Position numbers and translations under genes: made by a program
DNA from: Strobilurus pachycystidiatus
Lineage: Eukaryota; Basidiomycota; Agaricomycetes; Agaricales; Physalacriaceae
Reading direction: 5' to 3'
Assembly (NCBI GenBank): GCA_019915135.1
Contig: JAHLMK010000017.1
Location: forward strand, 682,001-746,000
DNA: 64,000 nt
Shown here: positions 1 to 10,863 of the stretch, piece by piece
Layout: each line of letters begins with the position of its first letter
Numbering within the stretch: position 1 is the stretch's first letter
The notes under the pieces: model-generated
Told to the model about the DNA's origin: nothing
Database searches by the model: none
The model's input: only the letters and a program-made list of their open reading frames with translations

Positions 1-1429
1 TTCACTGACACAGCCAGTGATACGGAATTGACTGCAGTAACAACGTGCGGTGGTATTGTTCTCTGGTACTTTGAAGGTATCATGCGGTGATTGGGAGTGG
101 GACCAGAGGCAGGAGGTTGTGCAGGCTGCGCGGGAGGTATGGAGGCGGCTTCGGGGTTTGGGGTGTTGCCGTCACGGTTGGTAGGGGTAGAGTTTGCACT
201 ATTTGTCGGAGCAATGCTAGCCGGTGAAGGAAGCATCTGGGGTGTACCTGGCTTCTTGCTCCCGTGCAATTGCGTAGGGTTGGCCATCTGCTGTTCGACC
301 ATGCTTATGTTGGCCATGACCTCACCGCGGCCGACTTCAATGAGCTTTCCCAACTCGGCGTCCAGCGGCCGATGACTGTACGCCACCTTGCGGGCATGAA
401 TGAAGCCTTCAATCATGAAGCTGTGGGCGACGTTACAGCCCAGGAGGGATGAGCAAAAAGATAAGAAGCTTACATCAACCCGAGAAGAGCCTTCTCGCCA
501 TCGGTGGAGACTTCTTCGGCCTGCCACTTTGTCTTACACCAGGCCAGGAACGCGGTCGTGGTTGTCCATGAGTCGACGATACAGCAGCGCCTGCTGTAGT
601 CCTTGTTCCACAGCGCATACGTGAAACAGATGAGGGCATCGACCAGCTCGAGGCGAGCGATGAGGCCGCCGTACTTGTGATACGGGGAATTGAGCGGCGG
701 AGGGTTGGGCAGCGGCCGATACTCGCGATGCGAGGACGGGAAGGTCGACCAGAAACGGGCATCACCCGAGTACTTGAGTTGGCGGCCGGCAGTATAATAG
801 CGATCGTGGACGAGGTCGAACTGGCGTAGCGCCCTGCGGCCCTGCTTGGGGCGGCGCAGGGGAACGGTGCTCATAACGACGGCTGTGGCGGCGCCATCGA
901 CTGTGCTCGCGGACGCGGCGGCGGCGGATGAGGGCGGTGGCGGCGGCGGAAGCGGCAGATCCTCGCGGACTTCGCCTTCCTCGCTCGGCTCGAGCCTTGT
1001 GGCGACGGCGGACGATGTGGCGGGCGGGCGCGGGTGTCGTGTCGCGGGCGCAGAGGAGAGCGGAGCAGAGGGCTGATGACTGGGGCGATTGGACTGGGAG
1101 TCCGTTCTAGGCCGTTTCGGATGTTCTTGCGTAAAGGTCGAGTCGAGCTTGCGCTTGGAGCCGGGTGCTGGCGACGAGGAGCGGGAGGCCGGAGGCGAGG
1201 GCGGCAGACGGGGTATCGGGTGCTCTGAGAGGTCGGACAGGGCCTGGGAAGCGATGTTAGCAGGAATGCAGGCACCGAGTGGGCGAACCGACCTGGAGGT
1301 GTCTAAGGAGCTGCGCCTTGGACCACGTCCTGAATGTCGGGCACGGTGAGCAGCAGGGCGGGCGAGAGCGACAGACACGAACCGTTTTGTGCGCTGGGTG
1401 CGCTGGGCGACGGCTGCAGAGGGCGCCAT
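1..1429 (-). CDS. Unrecognised protein, Pro/Ser-rich N-terminus (runs off window)
   Basis: The first exon is 1429-474, starting at an ATG. A 53-nt intron (421-473, GTAAGC...CAG) leads into a second exon that stays open to base 1, so the C-terminus lies outside the window. The first ~190 residues are low-complexity (Pro, Ser, Ala, Arg) and probably disordered and nuclear. A more ordered block follows (about residues 205-320), rich in aromatic residues and helical in look, with motifs such as RYYTAGRQLKYSGDARFW and KYGGLIARLELVDALICF, and continues into exon 2 with FMIEGFIHARK. The tail is again Pro/Ala/Asn-rich. I do not recognise the family. The alternation of disorder and one helical domain would suit a transcription-associated factor, but that is inference. 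The other long frames over this GC-rich stretch are shadows. Confidence 0.6.
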
Positions 1430-3186
1430 GTCGTGGTACCAAGAAAGGTGGAGGGTGTCACTGTCACAGCCGGTGGATAGAAAGCGTCACTGGAGTATCA
1501 CAGCAAGGCGAGTGCAACGGGGCTCTGAGTCGTTCGGAGGCGCCTGTTGGCTGTGTGGGCTGCCCAGCTGCTGCCCGCTCGTCTTTATCGGCCGCCTCTC
1601 GAGCCATCACTGGCCCATCTCCGCGGCCGCATCCCTGCACGCCATTCACTTGTTTTTGTCTATTTCTATTGTTTTTTTCGCTGGTCTTGTTCTGGTGCCC
1701 TCCTTAGGCGCCGGCTCGTCGCTCTTGTTGCACACCCGACAACCAACACTGCTGTGCATCCCGTTGCTGTGTCCGCCTCGTTTCACAAGAGGGAAAAACA
1801 TATCTAATCTAATCTCCAATTGTGCGCGATCAGGAACCGGTGTGCAGGAACGGCTCCGCGTCGAGCTCGCCTTGTGAGCAGCCTTCCAGCGCAGGTGCTC
1901 CCTGCCTGTGCTCATATGCTCTCTCCCCATCTTCCGACTCTTTCCCCCACGAACCGCTATCAGCCTTCCATTAGATGATGCATCTCGCACCACATGCCCG
2001 TCCGGTCACAAACTCGACATCCAAAATGGAGTTACTGACACCGGTATGCGTTTGGCCTGCATGGTCGGATCACCGCAATCTAGACACCCCGTCCAATGCG
2101 AGGCTCTCCCATGGCAGCCGCTGGAGCTATCCTGCACGACGAGACGAGACCGACGCCTTCTGTCTCGGGCATGTTCGAGTCCACCACGATCATCGCATCC
2201 TCCTCGCACGCACACTGGCATTTCCTCACTCAGTCGGATCATATAGATACCGAGGACATTCCGAAACACGGTTAATAGAGGCATCATCTCTCATATGCCC
2301 TGTCATACTTGATAGATATGCACATTTGGTGTCCCGCCCCAGCAGAATCCCCGCATATTGAACAGCCGATGTATGCGGCATTTCTGTGCTAACCAGTAAT
2401 GGTATGCCCATTCCCCACTTCCTGTCCCACACCATAGTTCTCCCACAGCACGACTTTACCCTTGCCCAGGTTCCAGAGTATGCTTGAATACACATGCTAT
2501 CACCTCTCATCAGCAGATGGCATAGCTTGACCGACGTTCCAGTCCTATAACAACCTGCTTGGCAACCCCGAGACACCAAACACCGCGGACACCAACGCCA
2601 ACATTTCACAGGCTCTGCCAGTGATGCAGTCCTCGGGTACATGAGGCAAGTCTCGTACCGTCCAAATTCTGGGCACAGAACCCACCTTTCTTCTCAAGGT
2701 CCGAGTAGGTCTGACGTTCACATGAATGCCTCGCCGTAAAGATGGGCCGCTCAAGGCTCAGTCGACGTCCGTAGACGTAATAGCGGTTGCTTCGTCCATC
2801 ATGAAGAGCAGGCAACAAATTCTGTGCATTCAGCGAACATATTGGAAAGCTTCGAAGATCTCCTAAGAAAACGGAAGCAAGCGGAAGTAAAAACGCGTCC
2901 AGTCGCGTGGAGAGTCTACGCCCACGTGACCAATTAGAAGCATTCACGCCACGCCCGTTTTCGTGTCATCTAACCAGTATGCAATCAACATGCCACACAC
3001 AGACCGCAATCCGCAACAGTAGTCTATATAGATGTGGAAAGCGCGGGACTACACAAGAGGGTACAACACGGTCGCGATATACAAGGTACAGGTATCCAAC
3101 GGGATGGTGACAACACAGACAAGATAGCGAGGATTAATACAATAATAAAATAGGTCGTGAATGGAAGTATCGTAGCGAGGGGAGTC
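1430..3186. other. Intergenic, no supported gene
   Basis: This stretch lies between the 5' end of the first gene and the 3' end of the next minus-strand gene. Several minus-strand frames (for example 2226-2642 and 2606-2947) are open but show no recognisable domain, no consistent splice pattern and Cys/Arg/Ser-heavy composition. The half next to 1430 would hold the promoter of the first gene. Nothing else stands out. Confidence 0.5.
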
Positions 3187-4463
3187 TCACTTCTTGGCCG
3201 CCTTGACGCGTCTCGCTCTCGGGGGAGCCTTCGTCACGCTCGCCGCCAGAGTCTCGGTTGTAGTACCCGGTACCGCGTCGACCTCCACAATGTCCTGCGG
3301 GGGAGCAGGAGTAGACCTGGGTTTGACTATCCGGTACGGCTCAGCGGGAGGTGTAGGTGTCGTGCGCTTCCTGCCGGAGCGCCTGGGGCCATCGTCATCG
3401 ACGGAGATGACACAGAGATCCTTCGAGGTCTCGCTTTCTATGGGAAGAGATTTCTCGCCTGAGCGAGGTGATGGAGAGGGCTCGATTGCCGTCAGGACGG
3501 ACTGGGAGCGGTCTGAGCCAGACGCAACGGCTGTGCCAGAAGTTTGCGAGTTTGATCGCGGGCGGGTTGATGGGATGGGATCGGAAGAGATGGTTGGCTC
3601 GGATGGGGGTGATGGGTCCGCGCTTGGTGCCTTGGGTGGTGTGACGCGACGAGGCTGCTTTCTGGGGGTAGCTGCTCGCGGAGGAGATGGTGCAATAGGA
3701 GGAGTAATGGATTCGGCGGCCTTGCGCCTGGTGGCGCGGGTGCGTTTCGCCGGCGGAAGCGAATCCTCGTCAGCGTCTGCATCGGGAGATGCTTCGAGTT
3801 CGGCGCATTTACGCTTGCGCGTTGTTGGGCCTGTCGTCGTCGTCGTCGTCGTGCTGGGCTTCGACTCTACAAGCTGATTGTACCACGGTTTGGTGTCGAT
3901 GAGCTTATGCCAGCCGTCGCCGTGATAGCGGTTGAGAGTGCCGTGGTCAGGCATGGTTCCGTTGAAGTGGATGAGACACGGTTTGGCGGCTGTGAAGGGT
4001 GATGAGGATGAGATGAGGCACTGGGGCAGGCGCCACGAGACTCACTTAATGCCTGTCTGCAGCGCTTCATTGACAGATCTCGCTTGCTATCTCCCCAGAA
4101 CACCCAGTGTGCGGCCGTGGACGGATGAGAGGCGACTGAGAGCGCGGCGAGGGCATACACGGCCGTGTCCTCAAGGGCGGGCGGCGGCGCCCAGTGCAAT
4201 TCCGCGTACGCGACGGCCTCGGTGACAAGAGGAAAGTCGACAGTGAGAACACAGTGTGTCGAGCAGAGCCAGAGGCCCTTCACAGTAGAGGGCTGCAGCG
4301 ACGTGGGGTATGGGGCCAGTGTGCTGGTACTGGCGATGGCGGATGGGGTGGGGTGCGCACGGCGCTTGCTGGTATAGGACAGCGACGAGCGCATCCCCAG
4401 GGAGCTGTATATAGGCTGGATGTCGTCCATGATTGGTGTCCTCATGCTAGAGGTCTGCGCCAT
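3187..4463 (-). CDS. Unrecognised protein, Ser/Pro/Thr-rich basic C-terminal tail
   Basis: The model is complement(join(3187..3989,4046..4463)), with a 56-nt intron (GTGAGT...CACAG) and exact frame closure, giving about 406 residues. I chose the ATG at 4463 (MAQTSS); the frame is open further upstream but without an ATG. Residues ~1-150 look folded (KGLWLCSTHCVLTVDFPLV, HWVFWGDSKRDLSMKR). The intron joins this to a short conserved-looking segment, CLIHFNGTMPDHGTLNR followed by DGWHKLIDTKPWYNQ. The rest is low-complexity with basic patches (TRKRKC, RRSGRKR, RARRVKAAKK), which suggests a nuclear protein. No catalytic motif is visible and I do not recognise the family. Confidence 0.6.
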
Positions 4464-5498
4464 GATATGGGGCGATGGGGCGGGGTGCACAAGGGCGGGA
4501 TGGGCGGTGGCGATGGGCGTGTAGAAGATGAGATAGAGGCGGCGGTCGCTGTGGGCGGCGGCGGGCTGGAGGCGTGGGGAGGAGGGGATGCGCAAGACGA
4601 GCACGATGGAAGGGTTAAATAGACCTGCAATGGTCCACCAATTATAAGCTCCGTGTCATTAGCGTTCCCACGCCTGCTAACAAAGACGCGATCCTCCAGC
4701 CACAATCGTGCCCTTTGTTCTCCTTATTGTACCGCGTTGTCTTGTATTTCCTGGTCTTTATTCTACATTATTATCGAGCGTTCCCCAGCGACAATGGACC
4801 ATATTCCCCCATCTCGATACCCAGATCCCTTTAGATAGCAGATTAAATCCATCTGATCAACGTACAGGCACAACACGCGCCCTACAGATGTGAAATTGCC
4901 AAAGCAGCGCGTACTACGTCAGGACGGCCAAACCGCTGTTCCACTCTTCTAGGTCAATATTACCGCCACAGTTCCCGACATGTATCGCCCGCAGAACAAG
5001 CCACGGATCTATATCATTTGGCGACACATTCGGTGCAGCAAGACGGTCCTGGAAAACCGCGTAAATCTCAGCACACTTTGAATTGCTACTTGCTTACCGC
5101 GCTTTTCTGAAGATCGCCAATGACCATCACGGTGCCATGACGCTCCCGGACCCATGCTCCGAGGCAGCTCGTAACGTCGACGAAAAGGCCACTGGCCCCA
5201 TCACCCACGACAATAACACCCGTAATCGCGTCGTACGACAGCAGTCTAGAAGGCCATCGTTAATCTCACACGTCTAGTATATCTCGTTTCACACGTGCCC
5301 ACCTTCCCGCAACACGAAGTTTTCTGCCAACAAGTCCTTCCTCGATATCAGAAAGTCGTGTAGGCAATGCGGATTCTGGCAGCTGCGACATTTCACGAAA
5401 CCGACATCACCGTTCAGGTTAGAGTCGTTTGAAGTCACAGATGTGACAGAACTCCCCTTAACTTCAACTTCGACGACTCTGAGAGGTCCTGGTCTATG
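4464..5498. other. Intergenic, no supported gene
   Basis: This is upstream sequence of the preceding minus-strand gene and downstream flank of the DUF6535 relic. Only short unrelated frames occur and no RNA gene signature was seen. Confidence 0.5.
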
Positions 5499-6256
5499 CT
5501 ACTTACTGGAGATATCGATAAACACCTGCCCGCGGTCGTAAATTACGAGACTGGTTTGACGTTCACAGTTTCTTGTCAGTACCAACACTTCAATTTGATT
5601 GATTGTCCCATATGTATTCCACTCGTTGCCAGTGAAGAAAGCACTACACATAGCCTCGACACCTGGATGAGAAATGGAACGATCACCACAAAAAATAGAG
5701 CAGCCTAAGTACCATTCGACTTTCGTTTCCTCAGCGGACACGCTGAAGACACGACTTACGAAAACCAGCATGACATCCATCTCTTCTTTCGACTGATACC
5801 GACCATGTTTTCATCGAATGCAGAAGCTTCTTCAGTGTAGGCACGCCATACTCGGGCGGTCGGTGCCGTTTCCTGGCCATGAGCGTCCTCTGGTAGCCGG
5901 GCTTCGTACTCATCGTCGAACACAGGCGGCTCCTTGACAAGAGTCTGCTTTGTGCCCATGACCTTCGTCAACTGGGGAGCAGGCCCTGTTCGGAGCGCAA
6001 CAGCACGCTGCGCTGGTGAAGCAGAGGAAAGATCGTAGTCGTGAGTTGAAAGCTGCTGCAGAGTACGATTCAGCTGCACGAGAATATCGGATAGGTCCTT
6101 TAATTGGTTGCCTGGCTCCGGCGGGGTTTTTGATTGTACATTGGCGTCAGGAATATCAGGTTGAATTCGATCTTTTTGTGTTGTGGGGGCTGACGCAGGC
6201 TCACGGGAAAACGAGCGCCGAGTGCGACTAGGTCCTTCAGCGTTGGGTTCCGACAT
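5499..6256 (-). pseudogene. Truncated DUF6535 gene relic (5' end only)
   Basis: From the ATG at 6256 the reading matches the N-terminal part of the intact DUF6535 gene at 6936: a disordered head, then DDEYEARLPEDAHGQETAP and RVWRAYTEEASAFDENM. The family's next motif, DGLDVMLVF, is split here. Frame one ends in GISRKKRWMSCWFS, while MDVMLVFV appears in another frame from 5780, so there is a frameshift around 5760-5790. The position of the family's conserved first intron (GTAAGT after VF) is retained at ~5755. Downstream, none of the four membrane helices expected in exon 2 can be found; the remaining frame to 5499 is unrelated. I read this as a decayed, 3'-truncated copy in divergent orientation to the intact gene 679 bp away. 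Confidence 0.7.
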
Positions 6257-6935
6257 CGCGAGCTGTAGTACGCTGGTGCGGTAGGAGATGCAAATTTCCA
6301 CAGTGAAGCAAACAGACCACGAGAACAGATGATTTGTCTGCATTTGAGGTTGCGTTAGAGATTTGATTCAATTGGATACAAGTCGAGGTACCTACGGCAT
6401 GAAGACGCTTGATTGTCAATCGAGGGTGAATCTGAGCTTGAATCTTGTTCGTGCAGCAGGCATGTGGCGTGCCGGGGGAAGCCGAAGAAGACGTGGTCGC
6501 TGAAGAGGTGATTCCTATACGGGATATGAAGGCGAGGTCCTCTGTCCGGATCCTTAACATACCCGTTATCCCACTACGGACACGCCATATAGCAAGCCCA
6601 CGCTCTATGCCGTCCCCCGTCTTGCATAACGCGTCGCATTCTATAACACTGCACCGGGCGAAATGCGGAGCAATATCCAAATTTTCACTGTAGGCACGCA
6701 TTTGATGTTGAGGGAAAGAAATCACATATGCTGAGTAGCAAAGTCACATACTGATGCGTCTGAGTTACACACACGCGGATGGCTCACCAGTCAAGACGGC
6801 AAGGAGGTTCCCCGAAGTTCACAATGAGTTGCTGGATCAAGTTGACGTTCGGCCTCAGGGGTGAGACTGCCCTGAACCAACTCTGAACCAGACTACCACA
6901 GCTGTGTTCACCACCTTCGACTGATAGGCCGGCTT
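6257..6935. other. Intergenic between two divergent DUF6535 copies
   Basis: This is a 679-bp head-to-head spacer and presumably holds the promoter of the intact gene at 6936. Short frames on both strands have no recognisable content. Confidence 0.5.
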
Positions 6936-9891
6936 ATGGATCCGCCTACCAGACGCACAGACACAGAGCTCGACACTGGGCTCGATGACTCAGAGAATGC
7001 CGTCGTATCAGGTGCAGATGTGCCTGGCAGTGTAAAAGCGCATCAAGCGTCGGGCAGGCCCGCTAAGGACGAAGCACCACAGTCCACTTCACCAATGAAG
7101 GATCTTTCCCGCGTCCTCGTAGAGCTTAGTCAGACTCTGCAGCGGCTCTCGTCCCAACCGCCCTCATCTGCACCACACACACATGCCGTCCAAGCTGATG
7201 ACACCCCAGCCAGACAGCCATCAACGTTCTTTGGACTACGACAGGATACACCTCGACAGCAAGCAACATTCAAGGACGACTATGAGGCTCGGCTCCCCGA
7301 GGATGCTTATGGTCAGGAAACAGCATCGAATGCCCGAGTATGGCGTGCATACACTGATGAGGCCTCTGCATTCGACGAGATCATGATCGGTCAGTCGAGA
7401 GAGGGATTGGACGTGATGCTCGTTTTTGTATGTCGTCTGTACATTCCGTAACCTTGTCAGAGCACTAACTATGTAATAATAGGCCGGTCTGTTCTCAGCG
7501 GTCGTAGTGTCACTCCTCATCGAGGTATCAGGAAATCTCCAACCAGACTTTACAGAAATATCTGCGGTGTTGCTGTACGATCTTGTCACGGTTCAGTTGG
7601 TCATGATGGGCAACTCCGCTCTCTCAAACATTACAGCACCATCCGCCGATCCCTCGGAGATCTTCGAGCCCAACACTATCGATGTCTGGGTCAACGGCCT
7701 GTGGGTTGTCAGTTTGACCGCCAGTTTGGCGGTAGCCCTTGCCTCTGTCCTTGTCAAACAATGGCTACACCATTATGTCTCGTTACCTTCTGGAACTCCC
7801 CAACTCCGCAGCCACGTCCGACAATTCAGATTCCTTGGTTTCAATCGATGGCGCGTTCGCGTCATAGTCGGACTGTTGCCAGTTATCATGCATATCTCTC
7901 TATTCCTCTTCTTCTCCGGCCTCATCCTCTTCTATCTGCCCCTGCGCGCGTCACTTGCATGGACCATCGGCGTCCTTACTGTCGTAGTATGCGGCCTCTA
8001 CCTTGTCAGCAATATCATTCCAATCTTCATCCTCCAGTGCCCGTACCACACTCCACTGACTGACTTCCTCCACTACATCCGTCAAGCCACCGCACTGACT
8101 GTCAGTTCGATGTGGGCATGGTGTCATTGGAAGACACGGCTACCTTCACGGCGTTTTCTTGACTCTCTCGCAAAGCTCGAGGCAGACGAGGTCAAATTTG
8201 GAAGTGACACATTATGCGTCGATGCACTGGACTGGCTGTTCAACGTATCCTCAAATCCGTCTCTACAAAGTCTTGTTATGCAGTCGATTGGCGGATTACC
8301 ATCGAGCGCCGTCACTTATGCGAAGGCGACGTGGCCCGGTCCCCGAGGTGGAGATATAAGAGATCCTCTATCGTCCTTTGCCATCCATTGGCTAGACACC
8401 CGGGCAGAGCCTGGTCGTGATCTTTGTTGCAGACACCCAATGTTTGGGCACGAATCAGCCACGGAAAGGGTCTGCCGTTCACTCCTCCTTCTTGAGTCGA
8501 ACCTCGGATGGACTGCCCCTCCGGATCCGTATGCTTGGCCTGACCGACACTACGAGGCTACTGCATGGCGAATGCACGAAGCAAGCACCGCATGGCGTCA
8601 GAACGGACCAAGCAGTCGAAATCTTTCTGTTGAACATGGGATTGGTCTCTTGAAGTCATTGTCTCAAAGCACTCTGGAACTTACTCCGAAAACGTGGAAG
8701 ACCTTGTTCAGATACGTGCTAGCGTGCAGCGCTTCTGAATTAGATGACCTGGCGTCTGTTGGACCCACCTGTGCCCGTTGTATCTCGATATTTCTTCGCG
8801 CATGGCCGAGGGAGGTCTCTGCAGAAGACCAGAGAATATTATCACACATCCTTTCTATACCCATCCTATCGACTTTCGAGCCCGACACAGCTGATTACTC
8901 TGAACTGCCGTGTCTTGCAGTGGTAGCCGCAGGCCGCTTCGCTTTATCTCAGCTGAACTCAGTAGATCTGAGGAGTTATGAGGACAACATCGTTGACGAC
9001 CGATATGGCGTTTGGGCTACAGATCCGCGCCAGTGGACTCCTTATGGCGAGCTCTTGGATGCCGTTCTTGTAGTCATGAGGACGCAGTCATCTGTTTGGG
9101 GTGAATATGACTCCTTCCGTGATCTTATGTCCACTATGATCGACGTGTGCATTCCTATTCTTGAGAATGCGCATTGTCCCAAAGCTTTCCGACAACACGT
9201 TTTGTTCAGTCTTCTTGACATTCACTGTTCCCTGCTCCGACAAAGTCCGGACTTCACCACCCAGTGGAATCGCTTACTTCGCGCCCGTTACATCCTGACA
9301 ATGGACCGTCGCACATGGCAAGCATTGGGCAATGCTATGTTTGACATGTTTGCCATGGGGTTTCAGCACAAAGGAGAGGAATTCTACGACCTCTTCCTTG
9401 AAGACGACTGGATGACCGTGCTTGCAAACGTTTGGGTCGCAGACACTGGTGCAACCGTCGTCGCGGACACCGTCATCTCATACATCGACAATCTCAATAA
9501 AATATCGCCTGGATACCCGATTTACTGCAGCTACTTGTGCCAACCCCGCCACTTGACCTTTGCCTTGCTGATTATCCTAACGTACTTCGATTGGCACCTT
9601 CCAACAATCGAGAAGTTGGTGGCGTTGGGCCGAAACACTTCATCGTGGAATGCATGTGTAGAGAAGATAGTCAAGTATGGTGATTGGTATTGCATGGGCT
9701 CCAAGGAGGTTTGTCCACTTCTAGTGGACGATATCTTCGACGAGGAGGCAGCTAAGACGACAGATAAAAAGGAATCGACGTACTTGTGGTCGACGGATCT
9801 GTTGCGGCTGAAGGCGTTCTATCGTCCTAGGCTAGAAGGCAGAATTGCCTGCTTGACGCTGCAGCGGGTGCCCAGTAACGGAGCTTCTTGA
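6936..9891 (+). CDS. DUF6535 domain membrane protein (intact)
   Basis: The model is join(6936..7427,7483..9891); the 55-nt intron (GTATGT...AATAG) is phase 0, giving 966 residues. Residues 1-110 are disordered. The DUF6535 signature starts near residue 110 (DDYEARLPEDAYGQE, RVWRAYTDEASAFDE, EGLDVMLVF). Membrane segments follow: AGLFSAVVVSLLIE, NGLWVVSLTASLAVAL, VIVGLLPVIMHISLFLFF and WTIGVLTVVVCGLYLV. The motif KQWLHHYVSLPSGTP is characteristic of the family. The remaining ~620 residues are soluble and helical with no motif I know. DUF6535 proteins are abundant and fast-duplicating in agaricomycetes and their function is unknown. This copy has an uninterrupted frame, unlike the copies at 5499-6256 and 42862-45723. 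Confidence 0.9.
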
Positions 9892-10343
9892 TCGCCCACC
9901 GACACGGAAAGGGAAAGGAAAAGGCGAGGGAAGTCGAAAAACCGTGACCAGGTGGTAGTTTGTATAGAATGATATTTCGACTTGGGCCTATTCTGTTCGT
10001 CTTCTCAGCCGTTTGGTCAGGCCTTGAATAGAACGCATCCGGCGTCGCTTCGCTCGCCCGCCGTCTAAACACATTGGCTGGAAGGCGACGCGTCTGTTCA
10101 TCGGAAAGTTGGACGTATAATTTTCCTGCTTCGCTACGAACGAAAGCTGTCCCTGAGAGATACTCATCTATGTCGCCTTTGCGGGATAGTATCGCCCTCT
10201 GCGCCACAGTGACATAGGGTGACGCCTTATAAGTTGCTCGGCAAGTTGTTGACATCGAATCGCCACAGTGATCCAGGTCGTGAATTGTACAGATAGCATT
10301 GGTATACAGTGTCGTAGCATGGAACGCGTGGAAGTAAATTCTT
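9892..10343. other. Intergenic / 3' flank of LSM2 and DUF6535 gene
   Basis: This is a tail-to-tail spacer. A 142-codon minus-strand frame (10255-9827, ATG present) covers most of it and runs into the antisense of the DUF6535 gene. It has no recognisable domain and more probably lies in the LSM2 3' untranslated region. Confidence 0.4.
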
Positions 10344-10823
10344 CTATCGTTTGGCCTGGTTTTGAGCCTCTGCTAAGGATTAGATGAGTTGGATTCGAAT
10401 GCAAAGCAACGAACCTCTCCGTGTCGCATCCTCGAGAAGCTGGGTATCTACATTTTCTGCGGGTAGCTGGACGTAGCGCACGACTGATCCGCGAATGAAG
10501 CAGTTTTTGACGGCCATCTGCAGAAGGTTAGTGGACATAGAGGCTGAGTAGGCGGTAATGTTGCGCACCATATGAGGATGCCGGGCAGCATCGAGCACCT
10601 GAATGTTGTCAAGGCGGATGTTAAGGAATCTGAGGGCATTCAGAGGGGAATAGGGTTGTTTTGTGCTGCACGCACTGGTCGACCGACTTGAGGACGCCGG
10701 TTATTGAGAGGTCGTTCTTGAGCTCGACGGTGACTTGCTGATCGGTCAGCGTCTTGAAAACAGAAAAGATGAGCTGGAAGCAGTTAGATAAGTGTTCAAT
10801 GGGCAAGAGCAAAACAATACCAT
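10344..10823 (-). CDS. LSM2: U6 snRNA-associated Sm-like protein LSm2
   Basis: The model is complement(join(10344..10372,10415..10517,10569..10629,10676..10773,10821..10823)), giving 97 residues against about 95 in yeast and human. LSm2 is a subunit of the Lsm1-7 ring (cytoplasmic mRNA decapping and decay) and the Lsm2-8 ring (U6 snRNA stability, nuclear splicing). The Sm1 motif is visible (VTVELKNDLSITGVLKSVDQ, then FLNIRLDNIQV), and the Sm2 motif is FIRGSVVRYVQLP; the tail EDATRRAEAQNQAKR fits the family. The coding start is unusual: the first coding exon is only the ATG, followed by a 47-nt intron containing CTAAC, and the protein then begins M-LIFSVFKTL, matching the MLFFSFFKTL-type start of the family. 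All five exons close in frame. The gene is divergent from the F-box gene with almost no space between start codons. Confidence 0.95.
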
Positions 10824-10863
10824 GGTGGTAACAAGTCAAGGCGGCACTTCCCTACCGACTTCC

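Noticed and set aside
2226..2947. Overlapping minus-strand ORFs
   Set aside because: Cys/Arg/Ser-rich, no splice consistency, no domain; most likely chance frames.
3194..3877. 227-codon plus-strand ORF antisense to the 3187-4463 gene
   Set aside because: Gly/Ser/Val-rich composition typical of the complement of a Pro/Ser/Ala-rich coding exon; a shadow.
9827..10255. 142-codon minus-strand ORF after LSM2
   Set aside because: It overlaps the antisense of the DUF6535 gene, has no recognisable domain, and lies where the LSM2 3' untranslated region is expected.
10822..10824. ATG at 10822 as start of the F-box gene
   Set aside because: In frame, but it would overlap the LSM2 start codon and adds a non-conserved-looking segment; the ATG at 10864 is preferred, not proven.
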